Positions 1 through 8,443 of a stretch of DNA of 53,286 bases are shown one piece after another. Within the stretch, counting starts at the first letter, position 1. Each line of letters opens with the position of its first letter. Source of the DNA: an uncultured Verrucomicrobiota bacterium (GTDB taxonomy: Bacteria; Verrucomicrobiota; Kiritimatiellia; SS1-B-03-39; UBA6053); NCBI GenBank assembly GCA_937127435.1, contig CAKZLZ010000022.1, forward strand, positions 1-53,286, in the 5' to 3' direction. The translations under genes were made by a program, and so were the position numbers. Below the pieces are notes generated by a model. That model saw only the letters and a program-made list of their open reading frames with translations, searched no databases and had not been told where the DNA came from.

Positions 1-94
1 TGGCAATTCACATCGAAAGACGCACGGGTGAAACTGAAACACTTATATCCGAAGTTATAAATGTTACACGGTACTAGCCTATCTTTAGAGGTTG

Positions 95-115
95 GACCTT
101 CAATGTTGAAAGGTC
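95..115. terminator. Hairpin downstream of ribH
   Basis: GACCTTCAA at 95-103 pairs with TTGAAAGGTC at 106-115, with one bulged base and a very short loop. It lies just beyond the ribH stop codon, so it may end the ribBA-ribH transcript. No clear U-tract follows it on the minus strand, so it could be another small palindrome. I see nothing else in the first 126 bases. Confidence 0.4.
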
Positions 116-126
116 GGCCTTCGTAT

Positions 127-636
127 TTATAATACCGACGCACACTCCAGCGCCGCCAGGGCCGCATAAGCTCCGCGACTTTCAGAACCACTCAAACAAC
201 GCTCTTCCGCCTGCTCCATGGTGTGGGCACTGACCACCGCATCAATCACCGGACAATCCAGCGACAGCGAAACCTCGGTAAACGTCTTGGTCAACGAGCG
301 CATAATCAGCTCCGCATGCCGGGTTTTCCCCTCCAGCACCACGCCGATCGCAATGAGGGCTTGTGGAGACAATTCATGATGCAATCGCTTGAGTGCCAAG
401 GGAATTTCAAAACTTCCCGGCACCCATACGACTTGAATATCAGCTTCGGATACCCCTTGGGAGATCAGCGTTTCCACTGCGGATGAAACCAAAGCTCCGG
501 TCAAACGAATATTAAATCGTGCCGCCACAATGCCAATTCTTTTTCCCGCGCCGCTATGATTTCCTACGGAAACGTTTACCCCGGCCGGTAATGACGGAAG
601 TCCTTCTTCAGGTTGAGGATAAAAATGCTTTTCCAT
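127..636 (-). CDS. ribH: 6,7-dimethyl-8-ribityllumazine synthase
   Basis: RibH condenses 5-amino-6-ribitylamino-uracil with 3,4-dihydroxy-2-butanone 4-phosphate, the penultimate step of riboflavin synthesis, in the cytoplasm. The family signatures are visible: an N-terminal RIGIVAARFN strand, VPGSFEIPLAL in the middle, and an IAIGVVLEGKTRHAE segment. The usual active-site region GxTxHxE reads GKTRHAE here. I chose the ATG at 636 (MEKHFYPQPEEG), giving 169 residues, because it sits one base after the ribBA stop. The longer reading frame from 687 overlaps ribBA and adds an atypical leader. Translational coupling to ribBA is likely because no good Shine-Dalgarno sequence is visible. Confidence 0.95.
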   Translation of the reverse strand: MEKHFYPQPEEGLPSLPAGVNVSVGNHSGAGKRIGIVAARFNIRLTGALVSSAVETLISQGVSEADIQVVWVPGSFEIPLALKRLHHELSPQALIAIGVVLEGKTRHAELIMRSLTKTFTEVSLSLDCPVIDAVVSAHTMEQAEERCLSGSESRGAYAALAALECASVL

Positions 637-637
637 A

Positions 638-1864
638 TTACAACAAATGTCCCATGCGTGTGCGTTTGGTTTCAAGATACGAAGCATTGTGAGGATTGCT
701 CGGAATGACCACCGGAATTCGTTCCGTCACTTCGATTCCATTTTCCATCAATCCATCCACTTTGGCCGGATTGTTGGTCAATAAGCGTATTTTTTCAACT
801 CCCAGATCCTTAAGAATCAAGGCGGAAGACAAATACTCGCGCTGATCCGCCCCAAAACCAAGTGCCAGATTGGCTTCCACCGTATCCATGCCCTGGTCTT
901 GCAACGCATAAGCTTTCAATTTTGCACCCAAACCGATTCCGCGGCCTTCCTGACGCATATAGAGGATGATTCCCTTGCCCGCGGCCTGCACCGTTTCCAT
1001 GCATTTCTGCAATTGATCCCCACAGTCGCAACGCAGGGAATGCAACACATCCCCGGTCAAACATTCGCTGTGCACCCGAACCAATGGTGCATCTTCACCG
1101 GTTAAATCTCCTAAAAACAGGGCCATGTGCTCCTTATCATCCAGGGAAGAACGGTAGATCCGGCATTGAAAATCTCCTTCGCGCGTGGGGAGTGTGATTT
1201 CCCCTTCAAATTGAACCGAACTTTCTTTTTGCTGACGGTATTCAATCAACGACGCGACCGAACTTATTTTAAGCCCGTGCTTTTTGGCAAATCCGACCAA
1301 ATCATCCAGTCGGGCCATGGTGCCATCATCCTTCATAATCTCGCAGATCACGCCCACCGGACGGTGACCCGAGAGTTTCGCCAAATCTACCGAAGCTTCA
1401 GTATGACCCGCACGTCCCAAAACGCCTTTGGCCACCGCTTTGATTGGAAACATATGCCCCGGACGAACCAAATCACCTGCGGAACTGTTTTCATTTGCCA
1501 TCAATTGACAGGTTTTTGCCCGGTCTGACGCCGAAATGCCGGTACTAATTCCATGACGGGCATCCACCGATTCCATAAATGCACAGGGTGCCGGAACATC
1601 CCGATCCCCGGTATGTCGCATTTCCGCAATCCCCAACCGGGTAACTTCGCTTCCCGGAAGCGTCACACAAATGAGACCGCGACCATGGGTGGCCATAAAA
1701 TTGATCAAGTCCGGCGTGACCGTATCGGCGGCACAAATCAGATCGCCTTCGTTTTCACGGTCTTCGTCATCCACCACCACCACCAATTCACCGCGCCCTA
1801 CCGCCGCGATGACATCCTCGATGGGATCCAGTACCGTTTCTTTCTTTTCTGCTATCGTTTCCAT
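638..1864 (-). CDS. ribBA: Bifunctional 3,4-dihydroxy-2-butanone-4-phosphate synthase / GTP cyclohydrolase II
   Basis: This fusion makes both precursors of the riboflavin pathway. The N-terminal RibB half carries DDEDRENEGDL (about residues 32-42) and HTEASVDLA. The C-terminal RibA half carries HSECLTGDV, the zinc-binding cysteine pattern in LRCDCGDQL, and RQEGRGIGL. At about 408 residues it has the normal length for a full fusion. Two ATGs compete, at 1870 and 1864. The AAGG preceding them is better spaced for 1864, so I chose that. The gene follows an FMN riboswitch and is almost contiguous with ribH. RibD and RibE are not in the window. Confidence 0.95.
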   Translation of the reverse strand: METIAEKKETVLDPIEDVIAAVGRGELVVVVDDEDRENEGDLICAADTVTPDLINFMATHGRGLICVTLPGSEVTRLGIAEMRHTGDRDVPAPCAFMESVDARHGISTGISASDRAKTCQLMANENSSAGDLVRPGHMFPIKAVAKGVLGRAGHTEASVDLAKLSGHRPVGVICEIMKDDGTMARLDDLVGFAKKHGLKISSVASLIEYRQQKESSVQFEGEITLPTREGDFQCRIYRSSLDDKEHMALFLGDLTGEDAPLVRVHSECLTGDVLHSLRCDCGDQLQKCMETVQAAGKGIILYMRQEGRGIGLGAKLKAYALQDQGMDTVEANLALGFGADQREYLSSALILKDLGVEKIRLLTNNPAKVDGLMENGIEVTERIPVVIPSNPHNASYLETKRTRMGHLL

Positions 1865-1895
1865 ATGCATTGCCTTTGTTCAAAACAGGGCAAAG

Positions 1896-1925
1896 CATTC
1901 AACCTCCGCAGGGAAACTGCAGAGG
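1896..1925 (-). promoter_or_regulatory. Hairpin with embedded GGAGG and a leader ATG between riboswitch and ribBA
   Basis: On the minus strand CCTCTGCAG (1925-1917) pairs with CTGCGGAGG (1911-1903) around a TTTCC loop, nine pairs including one U-G. The GGAGG in the 3' arm lies four bases before an ATG at 1898-1896. That ATG opens a short frame of about 36 codons overlapping the start of ribBA in another phase. The hairpin may be part of the riboswitch expression platform. Translation of the short frame is unproven. Confidence 0.45.
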
Positions 1926-1931
1926 CGGAAC

Positions 1932-2096
1932 GATCTTCTTTTATCCCGACTGTACGGTCGGCTGGACATGAAAAAACCCGAAGGTCTTTCTGATTCCATC
2001 AGTCCCCACCGAAGCAAGGAGTCGCGGGCTATCACCGCCGGTAGGGAATTTTCTCTCAGAATTGTATCCTGTTCGAATCACCCTGCCCTGAAGATC
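1932..2096 (-). promoter_or_regulatory. FMN riboswitch (RFN element)
   Basis: The minus strand carries the conserved RFN landmarks in order: GATCTTCAGGGCAGGGTG, AATTCCC then CCGGCGGTGATAGCCCGCGA, a variable stem capped by CCTTCGGG, then CCAGCCGACCGT, an AGTCGGGAT segment and a closing AGAAGATC. The first and last blocks pair to form stem P1. Such aptamers bind flavin mononucleotide and switch off riboflavin genes. Position directly upstream of ribBA-ribH fits this role. Confidence 0.95.
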
Positions 2097-2347
2097 TTTT
2101 TTAGATTGTGTTCCCCCTCTACGCCCACCCCGTTGAAAAGACAAGGCGAATTCTCGGGTTCCTTACCCCCTGCCCACGAGGACGCAAAGGAATGACAGGA
2201 AAAAAGATCTTAACAAATCTCCACAAGATCCGCACTTCCGTGGCAGAATGAATGATTTGATAATACGGTATATCTATTATAAGGGTTTAAAATGTTCCCC
2301 CCTATTTACACAAGTATCCTTTTCCAGCCTTGGAGTATTCCAGTACG
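2097..2347. other. Divergent intergenic region between ribBA leader and response regulator
   Basis: This stretch separates the riboswitch (minus) from the two-component genes (plus). It should hold both promoters. An A+T-rich block around 2255-2290 could be the plus-strand promoter, but I cannot name convincing -35 and -10 boxes. No gene is supported here. Confidence 0.4.
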
Positions 2348-3013
2348 ATGAACGCGTTGTTAATCGAGGATGATGTAGACCTTGGAGGTACCCTAAAACA
2401 AATCTTGGAAGAAAACGGTTTTCAAGTCGACTGGGCACAGAACGGTCTGGAAGCCCTGCATTTTATCGAGGGCTTCGATTATGATATTCTGATTCTCGAT
2501 CGGCTACTCCCGGAACTTGGAGGAATGGAGGTCCTAAAGAAACTCCGTGAATCATCCGACGTCCCGGTACTCATGCTGACCGCCCTCAATGAATTGGAAG
2601 ACCGGCTCAGCGGCCTGGACGCAGGAGCCGACGACTATTTGGGAAAACCCTTCGAATTACCTGAATTGCTCGCCCGGGTCCGTGCACTCCTGCGCCGGGC
2701 GCCCAGACCCCTGCAAGAACATCTCGTGCACGGTGATTTGGTTCTGGAACCCTTGAAGTGCACGGTCACCCGCAATGGAACGCCCGTAACCCTGTCCCGG
2801 GTAGAATATCTCGCGGTAGAATATTTGCTTCGTCACCGTGGACAGGTGGTCACCCGTGAACAACTGGAACGGTTACTCTACGAAGATCGGGATATCCGGG
2901 CCAACCCGGTGGATGTGCTGATCCACCGCATCCGCGGAAAGCTCGGACGGGAATTTGTACGCACCCGCCGTGGTCACGGGTTTATTGTCGAAACCGGGGA
3001 CCCCGGAACATGA
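2348..3013 (+). CDS. OmpR/PhoB-family response regulator
   Basis: A DNA-binding regulator phosphorylated by its partner kinase. The receiver domain starts MNALLIEDDVDLGG with the acidic pair, has the phospho-acceptor aspartate in ILDRLLPE (about residue 51), and ends with GKPFELPELLARVRALLRR. The C-terminal winged helix shows SRVEYLAVEYLLRH and VDVLIHRIRGKLG. I chose the ATG at 2348, preceded by GGAG twelve bases upstream. An in-frame TTG at 2330 is a weaker start. Its last codon overlaps the kinase start by four bases (ATGA), so the two are co-translated. Its target is unknown, but the secreted genes directly downstream are candidates. Confidence 0.92.
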   Translation: MNALLIEDDVDLGGTLKQILEENGFQVDWAQNGLEALHFIEGFDYDILILDRLLPELGGMEVLKKLRESSDVPVLMLTALNELEDRLSGLDAGADDYLGKPFELPELLARVRALLRRAPRPLQEHLVHGDLVLEPLKCTVTRNGTPVTLSRVEYLAVEYLLRHRGQVVTREQLERLLYEDRDIRANPVDVLIHRIRGKLGREFVRTRRGHGFIVETGDPGT

Positions 3014-4236
3014 AAACAGCGCCTTCGACCGAACTGATCCACTTTCTGAATCGCTTCCTGCTTGGCGGCGTCTTTATACGCGCCGTTGTCGCCCTCTGGT
3101 GCAGCAGCACCTCCTATCCGGGTTTGACCCTGCTCTTCGTAGAACACACCGGCGCCTCGCTACTGGTATGGGCGATCTTCCGTTCCGGACGGATCAATCT
3201 CTCGATTATTCTCATGGGACTTGAGGTATTCATTCTCTCTCTGCGCCTGGTGGAACTCTTCGGCACCGCGCCTCTCTTCCATATCCACGGTTTAATTCTC
3301 TGCCCCCTTCCCCTCCTGTTTGTTCATATCCCCACCCGCCCCCGATGGATGATGATGGTCATCCCGCTGTTAATTACCTTCGTACTGGCCCTGGTCCCGC
3401 TGGCCGACCCACCGCCCATGGTTTTGAGCCCCCGGGCCGAAACCACCTGTTCTTTTATCAACCTCTTTTTATTCATGATCGTCTGCATGGGCCTGTTTCT
3501 CTATCAGATGCGGCGCATTGAAGTGCAGACCGCACGCGCAGAAACCCTGGCGCGGCAACGCAGTCAACTCATCGCCGATCTCAGCCACGAATGGAAAACC
3601 CCGCTGGCTGCCATTCTTGCCAAAATTCAAGCCACACTTTCCCGTCCGCGTGAACCCGAAGCCTACCGCGATGCCCTCGCGCTTTGCGAACGCAATGCCC
3701 GTTATTTGAAAACCCTCACCCTCCGCATGGTAGACTACCAGAAGGCAGAACAGCATCATCTGACTCCCCTGCTTGAAGAAACAGACCTACCCGCCCTGAT
3801 CCGGGATTTGGCAAACACCCTCACGGCAGCGGCGGAAGCACAAGGGCTCCGTATCGAAACCAATCTTCCGGAACACCTGAGCTTTCAAACCGATCCGATA
3901 CTGTTGTCCATGCTGCTTCAGAACCTCATCGCCAATGCCATCCAACACGCCGGCGGCGGTACCCGCATCCGCCTCACCGCCTCAGTGAGCCCACAGCTTT
4001 CCCTGCAGGTGGAAGACGACGGACCCGGCATCCCCCCCGATAAAATCCCCTATTTTTTCGACCCTTTCTTCCGTGGCAACCCCTCCCGTAATCGAGATGG
4101 CGGCACCGTCGGCCTCGGCCTCTCCATCGCCCGCGAAACCGCCCATGCCCTGGGCGCGGAACTCAGTGCCCGCAATGCCGATCCCCATGGGGCCTGCTTC
4201 GACTTGCGGTTTTCTGAAAAGGAAATCGTAAAATGA
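3010..4236 (+). CDS. Membrane sensor histidine kinase
   Basis: Partner of the preceding regulator. The N-terminal 165 residues hold about five hydrophobic segments with no obvious periplasmic sensor domain, so sensing is probably within the membrane. The HisKA box reads SHEWKTPLAAILAK with the phospho-histidine near residue 193; tryptophan replaces the usual leucine or phenylalanine. The ATPase domain shows NLIANAIQHA (N box), DDGPGIPPDKI (G1), an FDPFFRG F box, and GGTVGLGLSIA (G2). The G2 box follows a short Arg/Asn-rich loop. The gene overlaps the regulator by ATGA. The signal detected cannot be inferred. Confidence 0.9.
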   Translation: MKTAPSTELIHFLNRFLLGGVFIRAVVALWCSSTSYPGLTLLFVEHTGASLLVWAIFRSGRINLSIILMGLEVFILSLRLVELFGTAPLFHIHGLILCPLPLLFVHIPTRPRWMMMVIPLLITFVLALVPLADPPPMVLSPRAETTCSFINLFLFMIVCMGLFLYQMRRIEVQTARAETLARQRSQLIADLSHEWKTPLAAILAKIQATLSRPREPEAYRDALALCERNARYLKTLTLRMVDYQKAEQHHLTPLLEETDLPALIRDLANTLTAAAEAQGLRIETNLPEHLSFQTDPILLSMLLQNLIANAIQHAGGGTRIRLTASVSPQLSLQVEDDGPGIPPDKIPYFFDPFFRGNPSRNRDGGTVGLGLSIARETAHALGAELSARNADPHGACFDLRFSEKEIVK

Positions 4237-4367
4237 GCAGGAATTCTGCGTGTACACGGAAGCAGTAAGAAAAGTTCCCCCCCCGGAGGAATTCGGAAAA
4301 ACAACTTAAATCCACATTGTTACCAGCTATCCATTTTCCCACATATTTTTCTCCAAAACCCCATCCT

Positions 4368-4382
4368 GTAATCAAACCGTAA
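4368..4382 (+). promoter_or_regulatory. Possible 11-bp-spaced regulator half-sites before the PEP-CTERM gene
   Basis: GTAA occurs at 4368 and again at 4379, inside CTGTAATCAAA and CCGTAAGAAT. Spacing of 11 bp is typical of OmpR/PhoB-type regulators, and the regulator gene lies just upstream. The motif is short, so this is only a suggestion. Confidence 0.25.
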
Positions 4383-4433
4383 GAATGAGTCAGGTATAAG
4401 GGATTCTTTCAATCCTCGAAAACCTCTATTCTT

Positions 4434-5252
4434 ATGAAAACAATTCACTGCTCAGGAACCCGTGTCCTCAGGGGTTTTACCGCGTTAGCCCTGTTCACTT
4501 TGGCCCAGGAGGCTTTTGCCTCCACCATCGTCACATTCAACAACAGTGGAGACTTCAATGCACAGTTCAGCCCGGACAATCAGTATACCGAAGCCTCCTC
4601 CGGAGGACTCAACAATTCCCGGGCCATCGTTCTCGCAACGAACAATCCAACCAGTTTTGATGGCCCCGCCTCCGAATCCGTAGATTTTTCTGTGGAGGGA
4701 GCAAAAATGACCGTCGGAACTTTTTTCAACCTGAGCAGTTTTCCGACCACGACCAATGCGACTGCCGAAATCATACGCTTGGGGCTTACCGCCGGGGGGA
4801 GCGGTAACTTTGCGGATTTACCCTATGCAACCTTCCGCCGTACCAGTCCGGACGATTCCGATTTTCAGTTACAGTTACGGGGGACTACCGCAGGTCCTAT
4901 TTTTACACTTTCGACAGATACGTGGTATTACTTTGAGGCCACGTTTACAAATGCGGTCGCCCCAGACACGGTTCATCATGATATGGCGATCTATAACGCC
5001 ACCAACAGCGGCGGAATCGGCAGCCTGGTGAACCAACTGTCCGGTGACGTAAGCGGCGGAATCTACGAGAGTAGTTTCAGCACTCTTGTGGGAGGCTTTA
5101 AAGTTGAACAGGGATTGGACAACGGCGCCGACGGTGTGATGGATAACTTTTATGTCGACAACACCGGCACCTCACAGATCCCGGAACCTTCCAGTATTTT
5201 CCTCCTCTTCATCGCATCAAGCTGCATGGTCATTGCGCTGAACCGGAAGTAA
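4434..5252 (+). CDS. PEP-CTERM sorting-domain surface protein
   Basis: A secreted protein of 272 residues with an N-terminal signal segment ending near AQEAFAS. The C-terminal tripartite sorting signal is IPEPSS, a hydrophobic stretch (IFLLFIASSCMVIAL), then NRK. In this class the tail is recognised by an exosortase that moves the protein to the cell surface. The body is Ser/Thr/Asn-rich and beta-like, with a possible lectin/LamG-like character (TWYYFEATFTN, DGVMDNFYVDN), but I cannot assign a family firmly. It is the first of three secreted-protein genes after the kinase, so it may be a target of that two-component system. Confidence 0.8.
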   Translation: MKTIHCSGTRVLRGFTALALFTLAQEAFASTIVTFNNSGDFNAQFSPDNQYTEASSGGLNNSRAIVLATNNPTSFDGPASESVDFSVEGAKMTVGTFFNLSSFPTTTNATAEIIRLGLTAGGSGNFADLPYATFRRTSPDDSDFQLQLRGTTAGPIFTLSTDTWYYFEATFTNAVAPDTVHHDMAIYNATNSGGIGSLVNQLSGDVSGGIYESSFSTLVGGFKVEQGLDNGADGVMDNFYVDNTGTSQIPEPSSIFLLFIASSCMVIALNRK

Positions 5253-5294
5253 GGGACGAAACATCTGCTTACACATCATCACCCTTGGATTTTC

Positions 5295-6545
5295 ATGAAA
5301 GCAATCCTCTTGCTTCCGCTTCTGCTCTTCACCCTCTTCCGCCTCCCGGCCCAAGTGGCCATCAATAGCGACGGGACTCCCCCCGACGCTTCCGCAATGC
5401 TGGAGGTCACCTCCACCGGAAGCGGTATTCTCATTCCCCGCATGACCGCGACGCAGCGTGACGCCATCCCTTCTCCGGCTACGGGATTGATGGTCTACGT
5501 GACCGATAACAACCTGTTTCATTTTTACAATGGAACCGCATGGGCCGCCATCGCCGTACCCGATGGAGACGGTAGCGCCTCCAACGAATTGCAAACCCTT
5601 TCCAAGTCCGGAACCAACCTCAGCCTGAGCAATGGCGGAGGAACTGTGAGCATTGCGGACAATGACAACGACCCCACCAACGAGCTGCAAACCATCTCGC
5701 TGGACGGGGAAACCGTTCGTTTAACCAATGGCGGATCTGCGAACCTTGGAAACAATGATAACCTGGTCAGCAAATGGAGCACCGAAAACGGAGCCATTCA
5801 TCATAACGGGGGAGCAGTGGGGATTGGCACCATCGATCCGGAAACCTTGTTACACCTCAAGAGCGCTTCCAGTGGAGAGACGACCGGCTTCAAACTTACC
5901 CAAGGCAGTTTTAGCTCTCTCCTGTATCACGATGCTTCTGGAGATCTCTTTTTACGGAAACAGGGTACCGCCAATCAATTGGTGTTGGATAACGGGGGCA
6001 ATGTCGGCATAAAAACCAATGCGCCCGGTCAAGCATTGGATGTAAATGGTCAAATCCGCATCCGTGGCGGAAATCCGGGTGCAGGAAAAGTCCTTACCGC
6101 CAGCGACGGAAATGGAAACGCGAGTTGGAGTACACCAGCATCCGTTCAGGTGAAGACGAGCGCCCTTACAATTGAGGAGGTTCCGTTTAACAATGATAGC
6201 TGGCAAACATTAGGTGCTCGTACAGATCTCCAAAACCTAACCAATGGAAACCGGGTATTGATAATTAATTCCTTTCGGCTGAAACTCGCAGGCGGTTCAG
6301 GAACAGATAAAGTAAACTTCCGAATTCTGGCAAGCAATCTGACAGGGTCAGGGACCCAAACGAGCACCGAAACCGGGGTATTAGATGACCTCAACCGAGA
6401 CAATTGGATGCTCTATTCTTTTCACCGGGTCATCGATATCGGACAGGGAAGCGGGAATTATCGCTTTGAGCTGGAAGTGGACCTCAGCGATACGGATGAT
6501 TCGATTAGGATAGATGAACATGTGATAACCGCCATAAAATTGTGA
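5295..6545 (+). CDS. Secreted fibre-like protein
   Basis: A 416-residue protein with a signal peptide (LLLPLLLFTLFRLPAQ). Residues 30-85 resemble a module common in Bacteroidota surface proteins (MLEVTSTGSGILIPRM, then TGLMVYVTDNNLFHFYNGTAW). Two degenerate repeats follow, each built on NELQT followed by LSNGG or LTNGG, like phage tail-fibre shafts. Further on are VGIGTIDPETLLHL and NVGIKTNAPGQALDVNG, the style of trimeric fibre or intramolecular-chaperone proteins. The last 130 residues look like a small beta-sandwich. There is no PEP-CTERM tail. It ends inside the next gene's leader, so it is likely in the same operon. Specific function is unknown. Confidence 0.65.
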   Translation: MKAILLLPLLLFTLFRLPAQVAINSDGTPPDASAMLEVTSTGSGILIPRMTATQRDAIPSPATGLMVYVTDNNLFHFYNGTAWAAIAVPDGDGSASNELQTLSKSGTNLSLSNGGGTVSIADNDNDPTNELQTISLDGETVRLTNGGSANLGNNDNLVSKWSTENGAIHHNGGAVGIGTIDPETLLHLKSASSGETTGFKLTQGSFSSLLYHDASGDLFLRKQGTANQLVLDNGGNVGIKTNAPGQALDVNGQIRIRGGNPGAGKVLTASDGNGNASWSTPASVQVKTSALTIEEVPFNNDSWQTLGARTDLQNLTNGNRVLIINSFRLKLAGGSGTDKVNFRILASNLTGSGTQTSTETGVLDDLNRDNWMLYSFHRVIDIGQGSGNYRFELEVDLSDTDDSIRIDEHVITAIKL

Positions 6546-6550
6546 CGCGT

Positions 6551-7216
6551 ATGAAATCACTAATCCTCCTCCTTTTCCCCGCTCTCCTGCAGGCGGATCT
6601 TATGGTCACCGGGGGTCATTTCGTGGTGGCAGGCGGGAAAGTACGGGAACTAAGCTCAACGACCATCCAATCTGACGCAACCCTGCGACTGGCTACCGGA
6701 TCGGAATTCATCACTCCCTCTCTTCATATCGAAACCGCTGGGGTCTTACAAGGGTGTGGCACGGTCACGGGTGACGTTGACAACCAAGGCTTGATTCTCG
6801 CCGACTGCGGCACAGACAAAACCCTTATACTTGACGGCGACATCGAAAACAGCGGAATCCTCCGCGCCGAAAACGACACCGCCTTCTCCGTGTCAGGCGC
6901 ATTCGTGAATGACGGACTTATCGACCTTATTTTCAGCCCCAGTTCTCTTCCCGCCGGCATGACCGGTTCCGGACAAAGCGTCAGCGCCACCACCCTTCCC
7001 CCCCTCACCATTGAGGGCGACACCACCAGCCTTTCCATCCCCGCCTATCCCGGCCACAGCTACCAACTTCAATTCACCAACGACCTCACCGCCACCCCCG
7101 TCGTATGGACAAATATCGGATCCGCTCAAACGGTGAACGAAACCACCATCCTCACCGCAGCCATCACGCTCCCCACCACAGGCGTAAATGCGTACCGATT
7201 TAAAATTCAGGATTAA
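6551..7216 (+). CDS. Secreted beta-strand-rich protein of unknown function
   Basis: A protein of 221 residues starting MKSLILLLFPALLQADL, a clear signal peptide. I chose the ATG at 6551. A GTG at 6542 overlaps the previous stop and is less likely. The body has short glycine-rich turns (VAGGKVRELSS, LQGCGTVTGDVDNQG, LILDGDIENSGILRAEND) typical of right-handed beta-helix or autotransporter passenger segments. The C-terminal 70 residues (YPGHSYQLQFTNDL, VVWTNIGSAQTV) resemble a small immunoglobulin-like domain frequent in Verrucomicrobiota surface proteins. No sorting tail is visible. Probably co-expressed with the two upstream secreted genes. Confidence 0.6.
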   Translation: MKSLILLLFPALLQADLMVTGGHFVVAGGKVRELSSTTIQSDATLRLATGSEFITPSLHIETAGVLQGCGTVTGDVDNQGLILADCGTDKTLILDGDIENSGILRAENDTAFSVSGAFVNDGLIDLIFSPSSLPAGMTGSGQSVSATTLPPLTIEGDTTSLSIPAYPGHSYQLQFTNDLTATPVVWTNIGSAQTVNETTILTAAITLPTTGVNAYRFKIQD

Positions 7217-7218
7217 CC

Positions 7219-7236
7219 AACGGAAAGACACTTCCG
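7219..7236 (+). terminator. Hairpin after the secreted-protein operon
   Basis: ACGGAA at 7219-7224 pairs with TTCCGT at 7231-7236 immediately after the stop codon. It has a short stem and no clean U-tract, so it is a weak terminator candidate. Confidence 0.35.
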
Positions 7237-7341
7237 TCCTGGATGTTCATGCTTCTCCCCCCCCCAGAAAAATATAATCCGGTTTGATTTCCTCGCCTTA
7301 CTGCGGATACAGAACCCTGGAAACCGGTAAATAGACAAGTT

Positions 7342-7395
7342 ATTTTCTTGGGCCTCTCCTCCATCAGTCCTCCGAACATCCCCAAGAAAATTTTA
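7342..7395 (+). repeat. Inverted repeat upstream of the permease operon
   Basis: TTTTCTTGGG near 7342-7351 is mirrored by CCCAAGAAAA at 7381-7390, enclosing a pyrimidine-rich loop. The stem could act as a transcription terminator or leader structure before the permease genes. The following ATTTTA gives a partial T-run. Confidence 0.5.
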
Positions 7396-7420
7396 CAGTA
7401 TTATACTTGCACATTTATGC

Positions 7421-7430
7421 ATGTATACAT
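7421..7430. promoter_or_regulatory. Candidate ArsR operator
   Basis: ATGTATACAT at 7421-7430 is a perfect 10-bp palindrome in an A+T-rich stretch 42 bases before the permease start. ArsR/SmtB regulators bind short A+T palindromes overlapping the promoter, and an ArsR gene ends this operon. Autoregulation is therefore plausible but untested. Confidence 0.45.
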
Positions 7431-7472
7431 ATCTAAGACCTCTATTTCTAACCCCCCTTAACTACAGAAAAA

Positions 7473-8438
7473 ATGAATACAGAGAAATTAACGATCGCAC
7501 TGGATGAATTTATTCACGTCGGAGGCGCGCTGGTGATTGTCATCGCCATTGTTTCCGTTCTCACCGGTTTTATGCGGGAATTTATTCCCCAGGATAAGCT
7601 GCAAAGAAAATTAACCAAACACGAAAAGTGGGGTCCTCTGCTCGGCGCTCTCTTTGGCATGCTCACTCCTTTCTGCAGCGCCTCCGTCGTACCCGTAACC
7701 ATGGGCATGGCCTCCATGGGCGTCTCTCTGGGAACGGTAATGAGTTTCCTGATTTCCGCCCCCCTTTGTAACTTCATCGTCCTCGCCATGGTGTATACCG
7801 CCTTCGGACTCAAAATCACCGCCACCTATCTCGGTATCACCTTTTGTGCAGCCATTATCGGCGGATGGTTTATCTCCAAGACGCCCTGGAAGAATGAAAT
7901 CAAACGGGGCGATGAGCTGGAAGGCAAAAAGACCACCGCCGCTTGTTCTACCTCCTCCTGCTGCCCGGAACCCGAACCTCAACCCGCATGTGCAGCCAGC
8001 GCTTGCGCAACCACAAATTCAGGGGACCCCACAAAAGTGCAAAAGTCACTGCGTTTCGCCCTCGCCCTGTTTAAAAAAATCATTCCTTACGTATTGATCG
8101 GTGCCCTGATCAGTGGCGTCTCTGCCGCCTACCTTTCCGCGGAAATCGTGGAAAAATATGTGGGGGGAGATAATATCCTCTCCATCCTTATTTCCGCAGT
8201 CATCGGGGTTCCCGTCTACTTACGAATCGAAATGGCGATTCCCCTGTTGAAAACCCTGATTGCAAAAGGCATGGGACTGGGTCCGGCCATGGCCCTGATT
8301 ATCGGGGGCACCGGGGCCAGTCTGCCCGAGATCGCATTGGTCTCCTCGGTGCTTAAGCCCAAAGCGGTCGTTGCCTTCGTCGGCATTATCGTCACCACCG
8401 CCATCATCGGTGGGGTCCTCATCCAATCCATCTATTAA
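7473..8438 (+). CDS. UPF0718/ArsP-type permease with a cysteine-rich cytoplasmic loop
   Basis: A 321-residue membrane protein of the COG0701 permease family, which includes organoarsenical and Cu/Zn efflux proteins. Two inverted halves each have about four membrane segments. The first half carries the family signature TPFCSASVVPVTMGMASMG and FLISAPLCNFIV. The second half carries IGVPVYLRIEMAIPLL and GGTGASLPEIALVSSVL. The linker near residues 150-185 is unusually cysteine-rich (AACSTSSCCPE, ACAASACATT) and could bind metal. The downstream ArsR regulator points to metal or metalloid export. The exact substrate is not determinable. Confidence 0.8.
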   Translation: MNTEKLTIALDEFIHVGGALVIVIAIVSVLTGFMREFIPQDKLQRKLTKHEKWGPLLGALFGMLTPFCSASVVPVTMGMASMGVSLGTVMSFLISAPLCNFIVLAMVYTAFGLKITATYLGITFCAAIIGGWFISKTPWKNEIKRGDELEGKKTTAACSTSSCCPEPEPQPACAASACATTNSGDPTKVQKSLRFALALFKKIIPYVLIGALISGVSAAYLSAEIVEKYVGGDNILSILISAVIGVPVYLRIEMAIPLLKTLIAKGMGLGPAMALIIGGTGASLPEIALVSSVLKPKAVVAFVGIIVTTAIIGGVLIQSIY

Positions 8439-8443
8439 TCAAA

